NCBI GenBank assembly: GCA_024278215.1
Contig: JAJRTR010000147.1
Location: 1 to 25,889, forward strand
Reading direction: 5' to 3'
DNA from: a bacterium
GTDB taxonomy: Bacteria > UBP15 > UBA6099 > JAJRTR01
Length of the DNA: 25,889 bases
The notes below the pieces were generated by a model. That model ran no database searches, had not been told where the DNA came from, and worked only from the letters and a program-made list of their open reading frames with translations. The position numbers and the translations under genes are program-made. This document shows positions 1 to 8,335 of this stretch, piece by piece. Positions within the stretch are counted from its first letter, which is position 1. The number at the start of each line of letters is the position of its first letter.

Positions 1-2
1 AA

Positions 3-2411
3 ACGAGAATACGACGTCTGCAGGCGGCGATAATAGAGCTTACGACAGATAAAAACATACTTGTAAAAGACACATCAATTGCGGTGCAGACTGCTATGCG
101 GATCGCCGCGAAAGCACTGGATGTCGAGAGGGCGAGTGTGTGGTTGCTGAACGAGGACCATACAGAACTCGAGTGTATCGAATTGTATGAATTATGTCTG
201 GACTGCCACTCGTGCGGAATAGTACTGAATGCCGCGGATTATCCCGATTATTTCAGAGCGATTGAATTGCAGCGTGCCGTCGATGCGCATGACGCGAGGA
301 ATGACAGTAGAACAAAGGAATTCGCAGAAGCTTATCTGGAACCGCTGGGAATAACATCCATGCTGGATTCTGCAATCCGGCGGCAAGGTAGAGTGATAGG
401 CGTTGTTTGTTTCGAGCACACGGGACCGATACGCACATGGACGATGGATGAAGTGTCGTTCGCGGGTGAGATCGGTGATTTCATAGATTATGTGCTTCTG
501 ACGGGAGAACAACGTAAAGCTGAGCAGGCTTTACGTGAAAATGAGGAAAGGCTCGAACTTGCTCTTCAGGGCGCGCAGCTTGCGACGTGGGACTGGAATC
601 TGAAAAACGGCGAAGTCAAATTCGACAGAAGATGGGCGAAAATGCTTGGCTACTCTTATGAGGAACTTGGAGACCACCAGGAGATATGGCTGAAAACAAT
701 CCATCCCGATGATTCCGATTATGTTATATCGAAGATGAAGAAACATCTCGCGGGAGAACTTGATCTGTGCGAGACGGAACAACGGTTGAGAGCGAAAAAC
801 GGCAGATGGAAATGGGTGCATAACAGAGGGCGGATTGTGGAGTGGGATGAGGACGGAAAGCCTGTCAGGGTAGCCGGAATGCACCTTGATATTACAGAGC
901 GAAAAGAAGCCGGCGAAATGCTCAGGCTTACACAGATGGCTGTCGATAATGCGTCCGACAGTGTTTTCTGGACAAAAAAAGATGGCAGTCTGTTTTATGT
1001 TAACGACATGGCCTGTCGCACACTGGGCTATTCACGGGAAGAACTGCTCGAAAAGAAGATTTATGATATTGATGTCGATTATCCTGAAGCCTCCTGGACG
1101 CAGAGATGGGAAGTTCTGAAATCTCATGGCTCGATGGCCGGATATTCGAGATACAAGACAAAAGAAGGTCTCATTTTCCCTGTCGAAGTGACGGGCACCT
1201 ATGTCGAGTATCTCGATAAGGAATTGGTTATTGCTTTTGTTCGCGACATATCGGAACGCAGAATAGCAGAGGAAGCGTTGAAGCGAAGCGAAGAAAAATA
1301 TCGCAGGCTTGTCGACAATTCTCCGCTTCCTATCCTCATACACTGTGAAGAGAAAATAGTATTTGTGAACAGGGAAGCCGCGTCTGTTCTCGGTGCTGAC
1401 CGTCCCGAAGACATTGTTGGTAAAACGATGTGGATGTTCCTGCCGGAGAATTATCACAAAGAAGTGCGAAAGAGAGTTGACATCTTGTACAGAGGGAAAA
1501 AGCCGGCGGAAGTTTTTGAACGAAAGTATTTAAGGCTCGATGGAGAATTAATAGATGTCGATGTTATTTCAACACCGATCGAATACGAAGGTAAACCTGC
1601 GGCACAGGTGGTTTTTAAGGATATTACAGATAAAAAAAGGGCGGAAAGGGAACTTGAGAAATACAGGCACGGACTCGAAGAACTTGTAAGGGAAAGAACG
1701 CATGATCTGGAAAAGGCACAGGAGATGCTTATACAGTCCGAGCGGCTTGCGGTTCTCGGCCAGTTTGCCGGCAGCATCGCCCACGAGATACGCAATCCAC
1801 TTGCGGTTATCTCGAACGCTGCATTTTTCCTGAAGAAAAAAGCAGCCGCCCTCGATGATAAAAAATTCGAGTATTATCTCGGCAAGATCGATTCACAGAT
1901 AAAAAGAACGACTGATATTATCGACAGTATCATGCGCCTCACACGCATGGAATCTCCGCAGCTTGAAGCAGTGGAACTGAACGGTTTCATTGCGATGAAC
2001 GTGAACCTGCTCGATATTCCGACCGGGATTAACATTACTATAGATACTTCAGAGGAGGAAATAACAGTTAAACTTGATAAGAAGCAGTTTGCCATTGTGA
2101 TCGAGAATATTATTAAGAATTCATGTCAGGCGATGGAAGACGGCGGAGAGATAGCTATTGCTGTAAGGCCGCCGGACGGTTCGGTCAGGAGATGTGCCGG
2201 ACTGTTTTTCAAAGATACCGGCTGCGGTATTGAAAAGGAACATATCGAAAAGGTTTTCAATCCAATGTTTACCACGAAAAACTATGGAATCGGTTTCGGG
2301 TTATCCATTGTCAAGATGATTGTCGAAAAACATGGTGGAACAATAGAAGTGGTGTCCGAACCTGGAGTGGGAACCGTGTTTGAAATGAAATTACGTGTAA
2401 TAAACCGATGA
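3..2411 (+). CDS. GAF-PAS-PAS-PAS sensor histidine kinase (5' partial)
   Basis: Signalling histidine kinase that autophosphorylates a histidine and presumably passes phosphate to a response regulator not present here. The frame stays open to the left edge with sensible protein sequence, so the real start lies outside the window; a GTG at 84 is only an internal possibility. Counting residues from 84, the domains are GAF (about 1-140), three PAS domains (about 152-275, 284-395 and 403-525), a short coiled linker, HisKA (about 555-620) and HATPase_c (about 670-775). The H-box SIAHEIRNP holds His567. The ATPase shows the N-box NIIKNSCQAM and the G-boxes DTGCGI and GIGFGLSIVK. No membrane segment is visible, so it is probably cytoplasmic. 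The GAF has an odd cysteine cluster (C31, C38, C41, C44). A partner-switching cassette starts 153 bp downstream. The kinase assignment is secure; the signal is unknown. Confidence 0.93.
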   Translation, partial: TRIRRLQAAIIELTTDKNILVKDTSIAVQTAMRIAAKALDVERASVWLLNEDHTELECIELYELCLDCHSCGIVLNAADYPDYFRAIELQRAVDAHDARNDSRTKEFAEAYLEPLGITSMLDSAIRRQGRVIGVVCFEHTGPIRTWTMDEVSFAGEIGDFIDYVLLTGEQRKAEQALRENEERLELALQGAQLATWDWNLKNGEVKFDRRWAKMLGYSYEELGDHQEIWLKTIHPDDSDYVISKMKKHLAGELDLCETEQRLRAKNGRWKWVHNRGRIVEWDEDGKPVRVAGMHLDITERKEAGEMLRLTQMAVDNASDSVFWTKKDGSLFYVNDMACRTLGYSREELLEKKIYDIDVDYPEASWTQRWEVLKSHGSMAGYSRYKTKEGLIFPVEVTGTYVEYLDKELVIAFVRDISERRIAEEALKRSEEKYRRLVDNSPLPILIHCEEKIVFVNREAASVLGADRPEDIVGKTMWMFLPENYHKEVRKRVDILYRGKKPAEVFERKYLRLDGELIDVDVISTPIEYEGKPAAQVVFKDITDKKRAERELEKYRHGLEELVRERTHDLEKAQEMLIQSERLAVLGQFAGSIAHEIRNPLAVISNAAFFLKKKAAALDDKKFEYYLGKIDSQIKRTTDIIDSIMRLTRMESPQLEAVELNGFIAMNVNLLDIPTGINITIDTSEEEITVKLDKKQFAIVIENIIKNSCQAMEDGGEIAIAVRPPDGSVRRCAGLFFKDTGCGIEKEHIEKVFNPMFTTKNYGIGFGLSIVKMIVEKHGGTIEVVSEPGVGTVFEMKLRVINR

Positions 2412-2564
2412 CTGTCGCACACCCGCAGGGGACTATGTCGTTGAAATTGATGGGCTTTACCGATATACTCAATAATGTTACAAAGGGAACGGTAATGAAT
2501 AATCTATATCGGATACAACATTTATAATTGGAATAATAAATACATTATGATGGGGGCGAACTGA

Positions 2565-2912
2565 ATGAACCTTAGTTTTCAATACAAAAATGAAGATGGG
2601 TATATGTTGCTGACGGTTAAAGGAGAGATTGATCTTTACAACGCAAAACAGCTGAAAGAAAAAGTTGGATATGTAACAGAGGATACCGATGCGGCGAATC
2701 TCGTGCTGGACATAAGGAATGTAAAATATATAGATAGTACCGGCCTCGGCATCCTGATAGGAATTAAAAGACGGATAGCCGAAGGCGGCGGAAGACTGAT
2801 ACTTGTGTTGACATCCGAAAGGATAATAAAGCTGTTTTCAATTACGGGACTGAGCAATATTTTCACAATTGCGGAAAACAAGGAAGCTGCTCTGAAAAAA
2901 CTCGAGCAGTGA
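2565..2912 (+). CDS. STAS-domain anti-sigma factor antagonist (RsbV/SpoIIAA-like)
   Basis: A 115-residue single STAS domain. In this family the unphosphorylated protein binds the anti-sigma kinase and frees the sigma factor, and phosphorylation of a conserved serine switches it off. The motif YIDSTGLGIL contains that serine in its classic DSTGLG setting. The length matches RsbV and SpoIIAA. The ATG at 2565 is preceded by a G-rich ribosome-binding site (GGGGGCG). It is followed after 21 bp by the anti-sigma kinase and then the sigma factor, the same order as rsbV-rsbW-sigB in Bacillus. Dedicated phosphatases of the RsbU or RsbX type are not in the window, so the input must come from elsewhere. 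Confidence 0.93.
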   Translation: MNLSFQYKNEDGYMLLTVKGEIDLYNAKQLKEKVGYVTEDTDAANLVLDIRNVKYIDSTGLGILIGIKRRIAEGGGRLILVLTSERIIKLFSITGLSNIFTIAENKEAALKKLEQ

Positions 2913-2933
2913 CAATCATTAGGGGGTAAGTCG

Positions 2934-3353
2934 ATGTCGGATCAGAAAAAAGATACCCTCGTGGAGATAAATATTCCGGGCAACCCGGAGTTCCTGAGGG
3001 TGGTCAGGCTGCTTGTATCGGGCTATGCTTCAAATCATCCGATTCCTCTCGACGAGGTGGAAGACATAAAGGTTGCAGTGTCGGAAGCCTGCAACAACGC
3101 CATCCAGAAATCTGAAAGAGCAGGCTACAGCGGTTCGATAAAAATCTCCTGCTGGCTGGAAGACAGTTTTGTGTTTTTCAAGATAGAAGACAACATCTCG
3201 GAAACAGGTGGCGAAGAGCCCGACGAGACCGACGATATCGAGCGCGGCCTGGGATTCCTGCTGATACAGACTCTAATGGACGAAGTGGATGTCGATTCCG
3301 ACCCGGATACCGGAACCAGAATTCTTATGAAAAAGAAAATCGATGTAGCCTGA
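2934..3353 (+). CDS. Anti-sigma factor serine kinase (RsbW/SpoIIAB-like)
   Basis: A 139-residue HATPase_c protein. RsbW-type proteins bind and inhibit a SigB/SigF-type sigma factor, and use ATP to phosphorylate the STAS antagonist. The N-box AVSEACNNAI and the C-terminal glycine box RGLGFLLIQTLMDEV are clear. The middle segment reads KIEDNISETGG, so the usual D-x-G-x-G box keeps the aspartate but not the glycine spacing, followed by an acidic insert (GEEPDETDDIE). ATP binding is therefore likely but not certain. The ATG start follows an AGGGGG site at a good distance. The gene sits between its expected partners, with 21 bp before it and 12 bp after it, which supports one transcript. Confidence 0.92.
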   Translation: MSDQKKDTLVEINIPGNPEFLRVVRLLVSGYASNHPIPLDEVEDIKVAVSEACNNAIQKSERAGYSGSIKISCWLEDSFVFFKIEDNISETGGEEPDETDDIERGLGFLLIQTLMDEVDVDSDPDTGTRILMKKKIDVA

Positions 3354-3365
3354 GGCAATTGCGTT

Positions 3366-4130
3366 TTGACAACGAACGATTTTAATAAAATACCAAAAGA
3401 ACAGCTTCGAGAAATGCTGGCGGACTATGCGGAGACCGGAGATAGCGAAATCCGCAACAGGATAATCGAATCGCACCTTGGCATGGCGCGGTTTTTCGCA
3501 AAAAGATTCGGCGCGAGAAGCGAACAATATGAAGACCTGCTTCAGGTGGCGACACTTGGTCTGATAAACTCTGTAGACAGGTACGATGACGGGCACGGCG
3601 CGGAATTCGCCACTTTCGCGACTGTCACCATACTCGGCGAAATTAAAAGATATTTTCGTGACAAAACATGGGGTATAAAAGTGCCGCGCCGCATTAAAGA
3701 TCTGAATGTAGCGGTGAAACAGACTATTGAAAGACTGACAAAGGAAAACGACAAACATCCCACTTATGAGGAAGTCGCAAGTGAGATAGGCTGCACTGTC
3801 GAAGAGGTGATCGAATCGCGCGAAGCCGTGATGTCTTATAAGCTGGTTTCGCTTGATAAAGAGCTTGAAGGCAACGTGGGCGATCAGTCGTCAAGGCTCA
3901 TGGATATGATCGGAAATTTCGACAAGAAAATTGAACAGATCAGTGACAGACTTTCTCTCCAGAGCAGCCTCAAACAACTGAGCGACGATGAGAAATTTGT
4001 TGTCTACAACAGGTACTACAACAACATGTCGCAGGCTCAAATTGCAAAGATGATGAATGTTTCGCAGATGCAGATTTCGCGTATACAGTCCGCGGCTCTG
4101 GAGAAGCTCAAAAGGATAATGAGCAAGTAG
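3366..4130 (+). CDS. RNA polymerase sigma factor, SigB/SigF/SigG family
   Basis: A 254-residue sigma-70 family protein of the general-stress and sporulation group. Region 2 is seen in YEDLLQVATLGLINSVDRYD and in TFATVTILGEIKRYFRD, followed by the group-typical WGIKVPRRIKDLN. Region 3 lies around residues 120-160. Region 4 carries the helix-turn-helix MSQAQIAKMMNVSQMQISRI. The start is TTG at 3366, preceded by GAGG about ten bases upstream; no ATG fits without cutting conserved sequence. It ends the partner-switching cassette, and an intrinsic terminator follows about 100 bp later. By family rules it is held by the RsbW-like protein and released when the STAS protein is dephosphorylated. The regulon is unknown; hits of its promoter type were not identifiable by eye. 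Confidence 0.93.
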   Translation: MTTNDFNKIPKEQLREMLADYAETGDSEIRNRIIESHLGMARFFAKRFGARSEQYEDLLQVATLGLINSVDRYDDGHGAEFATFATVTILGEIKRYFRDKTWGIKVPRRIKDLNVAVKQTIERLTKENDKHPTYEEVASEIGCTVEEVIESREAVMSYKLVSLDKELEGNVGDQSSRLMDMIGNFDKKIEQISDRLSLQSSLKQLSDDEKFVVYNRYYNNMSQAQIAKMMNVSQMQISRIQSAALEKLKRIMSK

Positions 4131-4228
4131 CGGCCCCGGTCGACAACCGGATTGTTCATGCACACTATATTGAAACACTTTCGTGCATGGCGCACTATGA
4201 TGATGTTTGATAAATTGGATTTCAATTC

Positions 4229-4260
4229 ACGCCCTTCTTTAAACGGAAGGGCGTTTGTGT
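4229..4260 (+). terminator. Rho-independent terminator after the sigma factor gene
   Basis: A 9 bp perfect stem (ACGCCCTTC at 4229-4237 with GAAGGGCGT at 4246-4254) has an 8-base loop and runs into a T-rich tail (TTTGTGT). It separates the stress cassette from alaS. Two weaker hairpins lie just upstream: CCGGT/ACCGG (4136-4150), directly after the sigma stop codon, and CATGCAC/GTGCATG (4157-4189). Confidence 0.85.
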
Positions 4261-4316
4261 AAAAATATCTTCGTGTATTTTTGCAACCTGTTCAGCAAGT
4301 GAAAGGAAAAAGATAA

Positions 4317-6974
4317 ATGAAAGCAGACGAAATTCGCGAACGGTTCCTGTCATTCTTCGAGAGCAAGGGATGCCGCAGGCATCCTAGTTCATCGCTGGTG
4401 CCGGACGACCCGACTTTACTTACAACTTCCGCCGGAATGGTGCAGTTTAAACCATACTTCCTCGGTCTTAAAAAACCACCACACACACGGCTGACTACTT
4501 CACAGAAATGTCTGCGGGCCGTGGACATTGGCGAAGTGGGCCGCACTCCCCGCCACCACACGTTTTTCGAGATGCTCGGCAACTTCTCTTTCGGCGACTA
4601 CTTCAAGCATGAGGCTATAACCTGGGCGTGGGAACTCCTGACGGAGGGCTTCGGGATACCCGCGGACAGGCTGAAAATATCAGTTTATAAGGACGACGAG
4701 GACGCTGCAAAGATATGGCTCGGGGAGGTGGGCATACAAAAAGATCGACTTTATTACCTCGGCGAAAAAGACAATTACTGGCCATCGAGTTGCCCGTCGA
4801 AAGGCCCCGACGGCCCCTGCGGCCCCTGCTCGGAGATATTCTATGACTTCGGCGAAGAGCGCGGTTGCGGGAAACCCGGGTGCGATGTCACCTGCGATTG
4901 CGGCAGGTATATCGAGTTGTGGAATCTCGTCTTCATGCAGTACGAGCGCCACGACGGTGGCAGGCTCACACCTCTGCCGATGCAGAACATCGACACAGGC
5001 AGCGGCCTCGAGCGTGTGGCATCAGTACTCCAGGGTACACCCACAAATTTTGAAACAGACCTTTTGTTTCCCATAATTCAGAAAATCGAATCCATAGCTT
5101 CTGTCCCTTACAAGGATAATCTCATGCCTATGCGTGTTATCGCCGACCACATACGCGGCTGCACATTCCTTGTTGCCGACGGCGTGTTTCCATCCAACGA
5201 GGGGCGCGGCTACCTGCTTCGCAAAGTGCTGCGAAGAGCCTGCACTTACGGCCGTGAGATCGGCATCGAAAAACCGTTCCTGTACACACTCGCCGAAGTT
5301 GTCAATGATATTCTCGGACACCAGTATTCGGAGCTTATCGAAAAGCGCGAACTTGTAGAAAACATAATACATAAAGAAGAAGAGCAGTTTGCCGACGCGC
5401 TCGCACAGGGCCGCATGTTCGTGATGAATCATAAGAAAGAAATGGCGGGCGGCGAAGAGCCGCCGGCCGGTCTCGCTGACGGCGCGATTGTATTCACTGC
5501 TTATGACACCTACGGCCTGCCTGTCGAAGAAACCGAGAAGATCGTGAAAGAACTGGGATTCGACGGGGTAGATGTCGCGAGTTTCAAAAAAGCGATGGAT
5601 GAACAGAAAGAGCGCTCACGCAGGGGTAGCAAGATGGACGGAAGTGTTTTCGTCGAGGACCTTGAAAAAGTGTACCGTGACGCGGCATCCGACGCGGCTG
5701 GTGTATTCGACGGATATGAGAGTATGGAAATGGAGACAAAAGTTGTGTCTCTGATTAAAGACGGCGCGTCTATCGAAGAAGCCGAAGCAGGCAGCGAAGT
5801 GGATGTAATCACGCTGAAATCGCCTTTCTACGGAGAGATGGGCGGCCAGGTGGGCGACATGGGCGAAGCGCAGTTCGACGGCGGCCGACTTGATGTGACT
5901 GATACTTTCATGGCGGACGGCAATATCGTTGTTCACAGGTCAAAGATCATCGAGGGTACACTGAAAACCGGCGCTTCGATTACCCTCAAAGTCCTCGCCG
6001 GTCGGCGCGAAGCGATCATGCGTCACCACACAGCAACTCACCTCCTGCACGCCGCGCTTCGTTCCGTGCTCGGTTCGCATGTAGCGCAGTCGGGTTCGTA
6101 TGTCGGCCCCGATAAACTACGTTTCGACTTCACTCACCACAAGGCGGTCACACCTGAAGAACTTAAGAAAGTGGAAGGACTCGTAAACCGCAAAGTGCTC
6201 GAGGGGCTGCCTGTCGAAACATCGGAAAAATCGTTCGAGGAAGCGAAGAAGGAAGGGGCTATTGCGCTGTTCGGTGAGAAATACGGAGATGTGGTGCGCA
6301 GGGTGAAAGCAGGCGATTTCAGCATGGAACTTTGCGGGGGCACACATGTTGCCAACACGGCACAGGTCGGTATTGTAAAAATAACGGAGGAACGGTCGAT
6401 AGGGAGCAGTCTGCGGCGTATCGAAGCGGTAGCGGGTGAAGTCGCTCTGGATTATATCGACAAGAAACTCGACGTGATAAAACAAGCGGCAGAGTTGCTG
6501 AACGCGCAGGAGATCGACCTGCTGAAATCAATCGAGTCGCTGAAAAGCGAACGTGACAGGCTGAAAAAGGCGGCAAAGAAAGCGGGACGTGGACAACTTA
6601 AGGACGCGGGCCGCGGCTTACTGGATGCTGCCGAAGTCGTCGACGGAGTGACTGTCGTTGCGGCCTCCGTCGAAGGGATCGACGCAAAATCTTTAAGAAA
6701 TCTATACGATGAGCTAAAAGTCAAACTCGATTCGTATGTTGTGCTTCTCGGCTCGAATCCCGGTGGTAAGGTGGCTCTTTTACTTGCCTTCTCCGACGAT
6801 GTTGTGGCCAGGGGACTTAACGCGGGAAAGATGATCAAGGATATAGCTAAACATGCGGGCGGCGGTGGTGGCGGATCGCCGAAACTGGGCCAGGCGGGTG
6901 GCAGGGACGGCTCGAAAATCGCCGGGGCTGTCGCTGAAGGCGCGGAGTTGCTGAAAGAAAAATTGAGGGCGTAA
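4317..6974 (+). CDS. alaS: Alanyl-tRNA synthetase
   Basis: Charges tRNA-Ala with alanine and hydrolyses mischarged Ser- and Gly-tRNA. Its 885 residues match full-length bacterial AlaS. The class II catalytic domain spans roughly the first 250 residues, with the opening IRERFLSFFESKGC and the motif RHHTFFEMLGNFSFGDYF. The tRNA-recognition region follows. The editing domain has HHTATHLLH (near residue 569) and CGGTHVAN (near residue 672), its zinc-type histidines and cysteine. The C-Ala (DHHA1) domain ends with the glycine-rich GGGGGGSPKLGQAGG. A cysteine-rich patch (CGKPGCDVTCDC, about residues 183-194) interrupts the catalytic domain, as in many AlaS proteins. The ATG follows an AAAGGAAAAAG site. 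The xerD-like gene follows after 21 bp. Confidence 0.98.
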   Translation: MKADEIRERFLSFFESKGCRRHPSSSLVPDDPTLLTTSAGMVQFKPYFLGLKKPPHTRLTTSQKCLRAVDIGEVGRTPRHHTFFEMLGNFSFGDYFKHEAITWAWELLTEGFGIPADRLKISVYKDDEDAAKIWLGEVGIQKDRLYYLGEKDNYWPSSCPSKGPDGPCGPCSEIFYDFGEERGCGKPGCDVTCDCGRYIELWNLVFMQYERHDGGRLTPLPMQNIDTGSGLERVASVLQGTPTNFETDLLFPIIQKIESIASVPYKDNLMPMRVIADHIRGCTFLVADGVFPSNEGRGYLLRKVLRRACTYGREIGIEKPFLYTLAEVVNDILGHQYSELIEKRELVENIIHKEEEQFADALAQGRMFVMNHKKEMAGGEEPPAGLADGAIVFTAYDTYGLPVEETEKIVKELGFDGVDVASFKKAMDEQKERSRRGSKMDGSVFVEDLEKVYRDAASDAAGVFDGYESMEMETKVVSLIKDGASIEEAEAGSEVDVITLKSPFYGEMGGQVGDMGEAQFDGGRLDVTDTFMADGNIVVHRSKIIEGTLKTGASITLKVLAGRREAIMRHHTATHLLHAALRSVLGSHVAQSGSYVGPDKLRFDFTHHKAVTPEELKKVEGLVNRKVLEGLPVETSEKSFEEAKKEGAIALFGEKYGDVVRRVKAGDFSMELCGGTHVANTAQVGIVKITEERSIGSSLRRIEAVAGEVALDYIDKKLDVIKQAAELLNAQEIDLLKSIESLKSERDRLKKAAKKAGRGQLKDAGRGLLDAAEVVDGVTVVAASVEGIDAKSLRNLYDELKVKLDSYVVLLGSNPGGKVALLLAFSDDVVARGLNAGKMIKDIAKHAGGGGGGSPKLGQAGGRDGSKIAGAVAEGAELLKEKLRA

Positions 6975-6995
6975 AAACAAAGGTGAAGTCGCGTA

Positions 6996-7895
6996 TTGGA
7001 TAAGATTGAAGACCTTATTGATGCTTTTCTCGACTATCTCACAGTCGAGCGCGGATGCTCGCCCAATACCCTGGATGCTTACTCGAATGACCTGTTGCAG
7101 TTCTTTGATTTTCTGAACGAAGATTATCCGGGCGATTCGACCGAACTGTCTGCCGTGGAAGTGAGCGCATTCAGCAAACACCTCGCCGAAGAACATGGTT
7201 TCACAAAGTCAACGATCGCACGGAAGATCGCCTGTCTGCGCAAATTCATACGTTTCCTTGAACGCGAAGATAATCTCACGCAGGGCACCGCCGACGAAGT
7301 GCATACAGTGAAACGTGACCGCGCACTCCCGAAAACACTATCGCGCGAGGATGTGGAACAGATTATTGAATCTATTCCTTCTGACACACCGGAGCAGATT
7401 CGCGACCGCACAATGATCGAACTGTTGTATGCGACCGGTATGCGTGTGAGTGAGTTGACGGAGGCGCGCATGGCGGACCTGAATATCGACGAAGGTTTTA
7501 TACGCTGCCGCGGTAAGGGGGCGAAGCAGCGTATGGTGCCCGTCGGCTCGAAAGCGCGAGACTGGCTGATAAGATATCTCGATGATGTGCGCCCGGCATG
7601 GTCTGCAAAAAAACGATCCAATTACCTTATGATAAATGCACGCGGCAAACCTTTATCGAGGCAGGCTGTATGGAAAACAGTCAAAAAAGTTGCGCATGAA
7701 GCGGGTATCGTCAGCAATGTTTCGCCTCATGTTTTCAGACATTCTTTCGCAACACACATGATGGAAAACGGCGCAGACCTCAGGGCTGTTCAGGAAATGC
7801 TCGGACATGTGGACATATCGACGACGCAGGTTTACACGCATGTCACATCCGAGCGATTGCGGGAAGTATTCAAGAAATGCCATCCCAGGTCATAA
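6996..7895 (+). CDS. xerD: Site-specific tyrosine recombinase XerC/XerD family
   Basis: Resolves chromosome dimers at the dif site during division, if it is the housekeeping Xer protein. Its 299 residues match XerC/XerD. The N-terminal SAM-like DNA-binding domain runs to about residue 90. The catalytic set is visible: Arg150 in ATGMRVSELTEA, the lysine in RCRGKGAKQRMVP, His245 and Arg248 in PHVFRHSFATHM, His271 in LGHVDISTT and the nucleophile Tyr280 in QVYTHV. The start is TTG at 6996 with AAAGGTGA upstream; the next methionine would remove the N-terminal domain. It lies 21 bp after alaS, suggesting cotranscription. XerC, XerD and single-recombinase XerA or XerH proteins are hard to separate by eye, so the symbol is tentative. 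No integron or phage context is seen. Confidence 0.88.
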   Translation: MDKIEDLIDAFLDYLTVERGCSPNTLDAYSNDLLQFFDFLNEDYPGDSTELSAVEVSAFSKHLAEEHGFTKSTIARKIACLRKFIRFLEREDNLTQGTADEVHTVKRDRALPKTLSREDVEQIIESIPSDTPEQIRDRTMIELLYATGMRVSELTEARMADLNIDEGFIRCRGKGAKQRMVPVGSKARDWLIRYLDDVRPAWSAKKRSNYLMINARGKPLSRQAVWKTVKKVAHEAGIVSNVSPHVFRHSFATHMMENGADLRAVQEMLGHVDISTTQVYTHVTSERLREVFKKCHPRS

Positions 7896-8335
7896 GCAGT
7901 TGTCGAGGCGAGTGTATGTGGAGTAATAGAGATCGGGATTTCAGCAGTTTGATACTCGTACACTTGGAAAAAAGTTGTAATAAAGATAAAATGCAAGTCC
8001 CGGCGAGATGTTGCCGGATTTAAGCGCAAAGAATTCCAGGGGGACCACCGTCCAGGGGTAAAATGGATTCACGCTTTCGCGGGAATGACAGAAAGCGGGT
8101 GTCATTCCGGACAGAAACCCGGTATCCATAAGGAACAGGATGTAAGGGGTGGCTTTTGGGATAGAATGGTTTTGCCCCTTATACCGGATTACTTAAAGGA
8201 CATCCGGAAAGCAGTATCCGAGCTAAGATGTGGTTTCGCTGAAAATGGAGCTACACCTTGAAATCATGGTAATAGGGAACGGCTTAATTACTGCTGGAAC
8301 ATATTCGATAGATTGTGATTGTCTGAAATTATTAT
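7896..8335 (+). other. Gene-free 440 bp spacer before the lpt genes
   Basis: No credible coding sequence on either strand. It contains a palindromic repeat (8063-8108) and, just after it, a second inverted repeat with arms CCGGTAT (8119-8125) and ATACCGG (8181-8187), inside which AAGGGG (8144-8149) pairs with CCCCTT (8175-8180). The last 150 bases are plainer and AT-rich and presumably hold the lpt promoter, but I see no clear -35/-10 pair. Confidence 0.6.
8063..8108 (+). repeat. Dispersed palindromic (REP-like) repeat, copy 1
   Basis: The stretch reads ATGGATTCACGCTTTCGCGG and continues GAATGACA. It differs by one base from TGGATTCCCGCTTTCGCGGG followed by AATGAC, which I recall as a short repeat spread through intergenic regions of many bacteria. 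Two inverted repeats interleave: CGCTTTC (8072-8078) with GAAAGCG (8091-8097), and GGAATGACA (8082-8090) with TGTCATTCC (8100-8108). A related copy lies at 12028-12061. Confidence 0.7.

Noticed and set aside
2523-2528. TATAAT before the STAS gene as a promoter
   Set aside because: A perfect -10 hexamer, but no acceptable -35 at 16-18 bp and the region is AT-rich, so chance is likely.
4151-4162. A 12-base sequence shared with 25627-25638
   Set aside because: A few dozen chance 12-base matches are expected in a window this size, and the flanks do not match.
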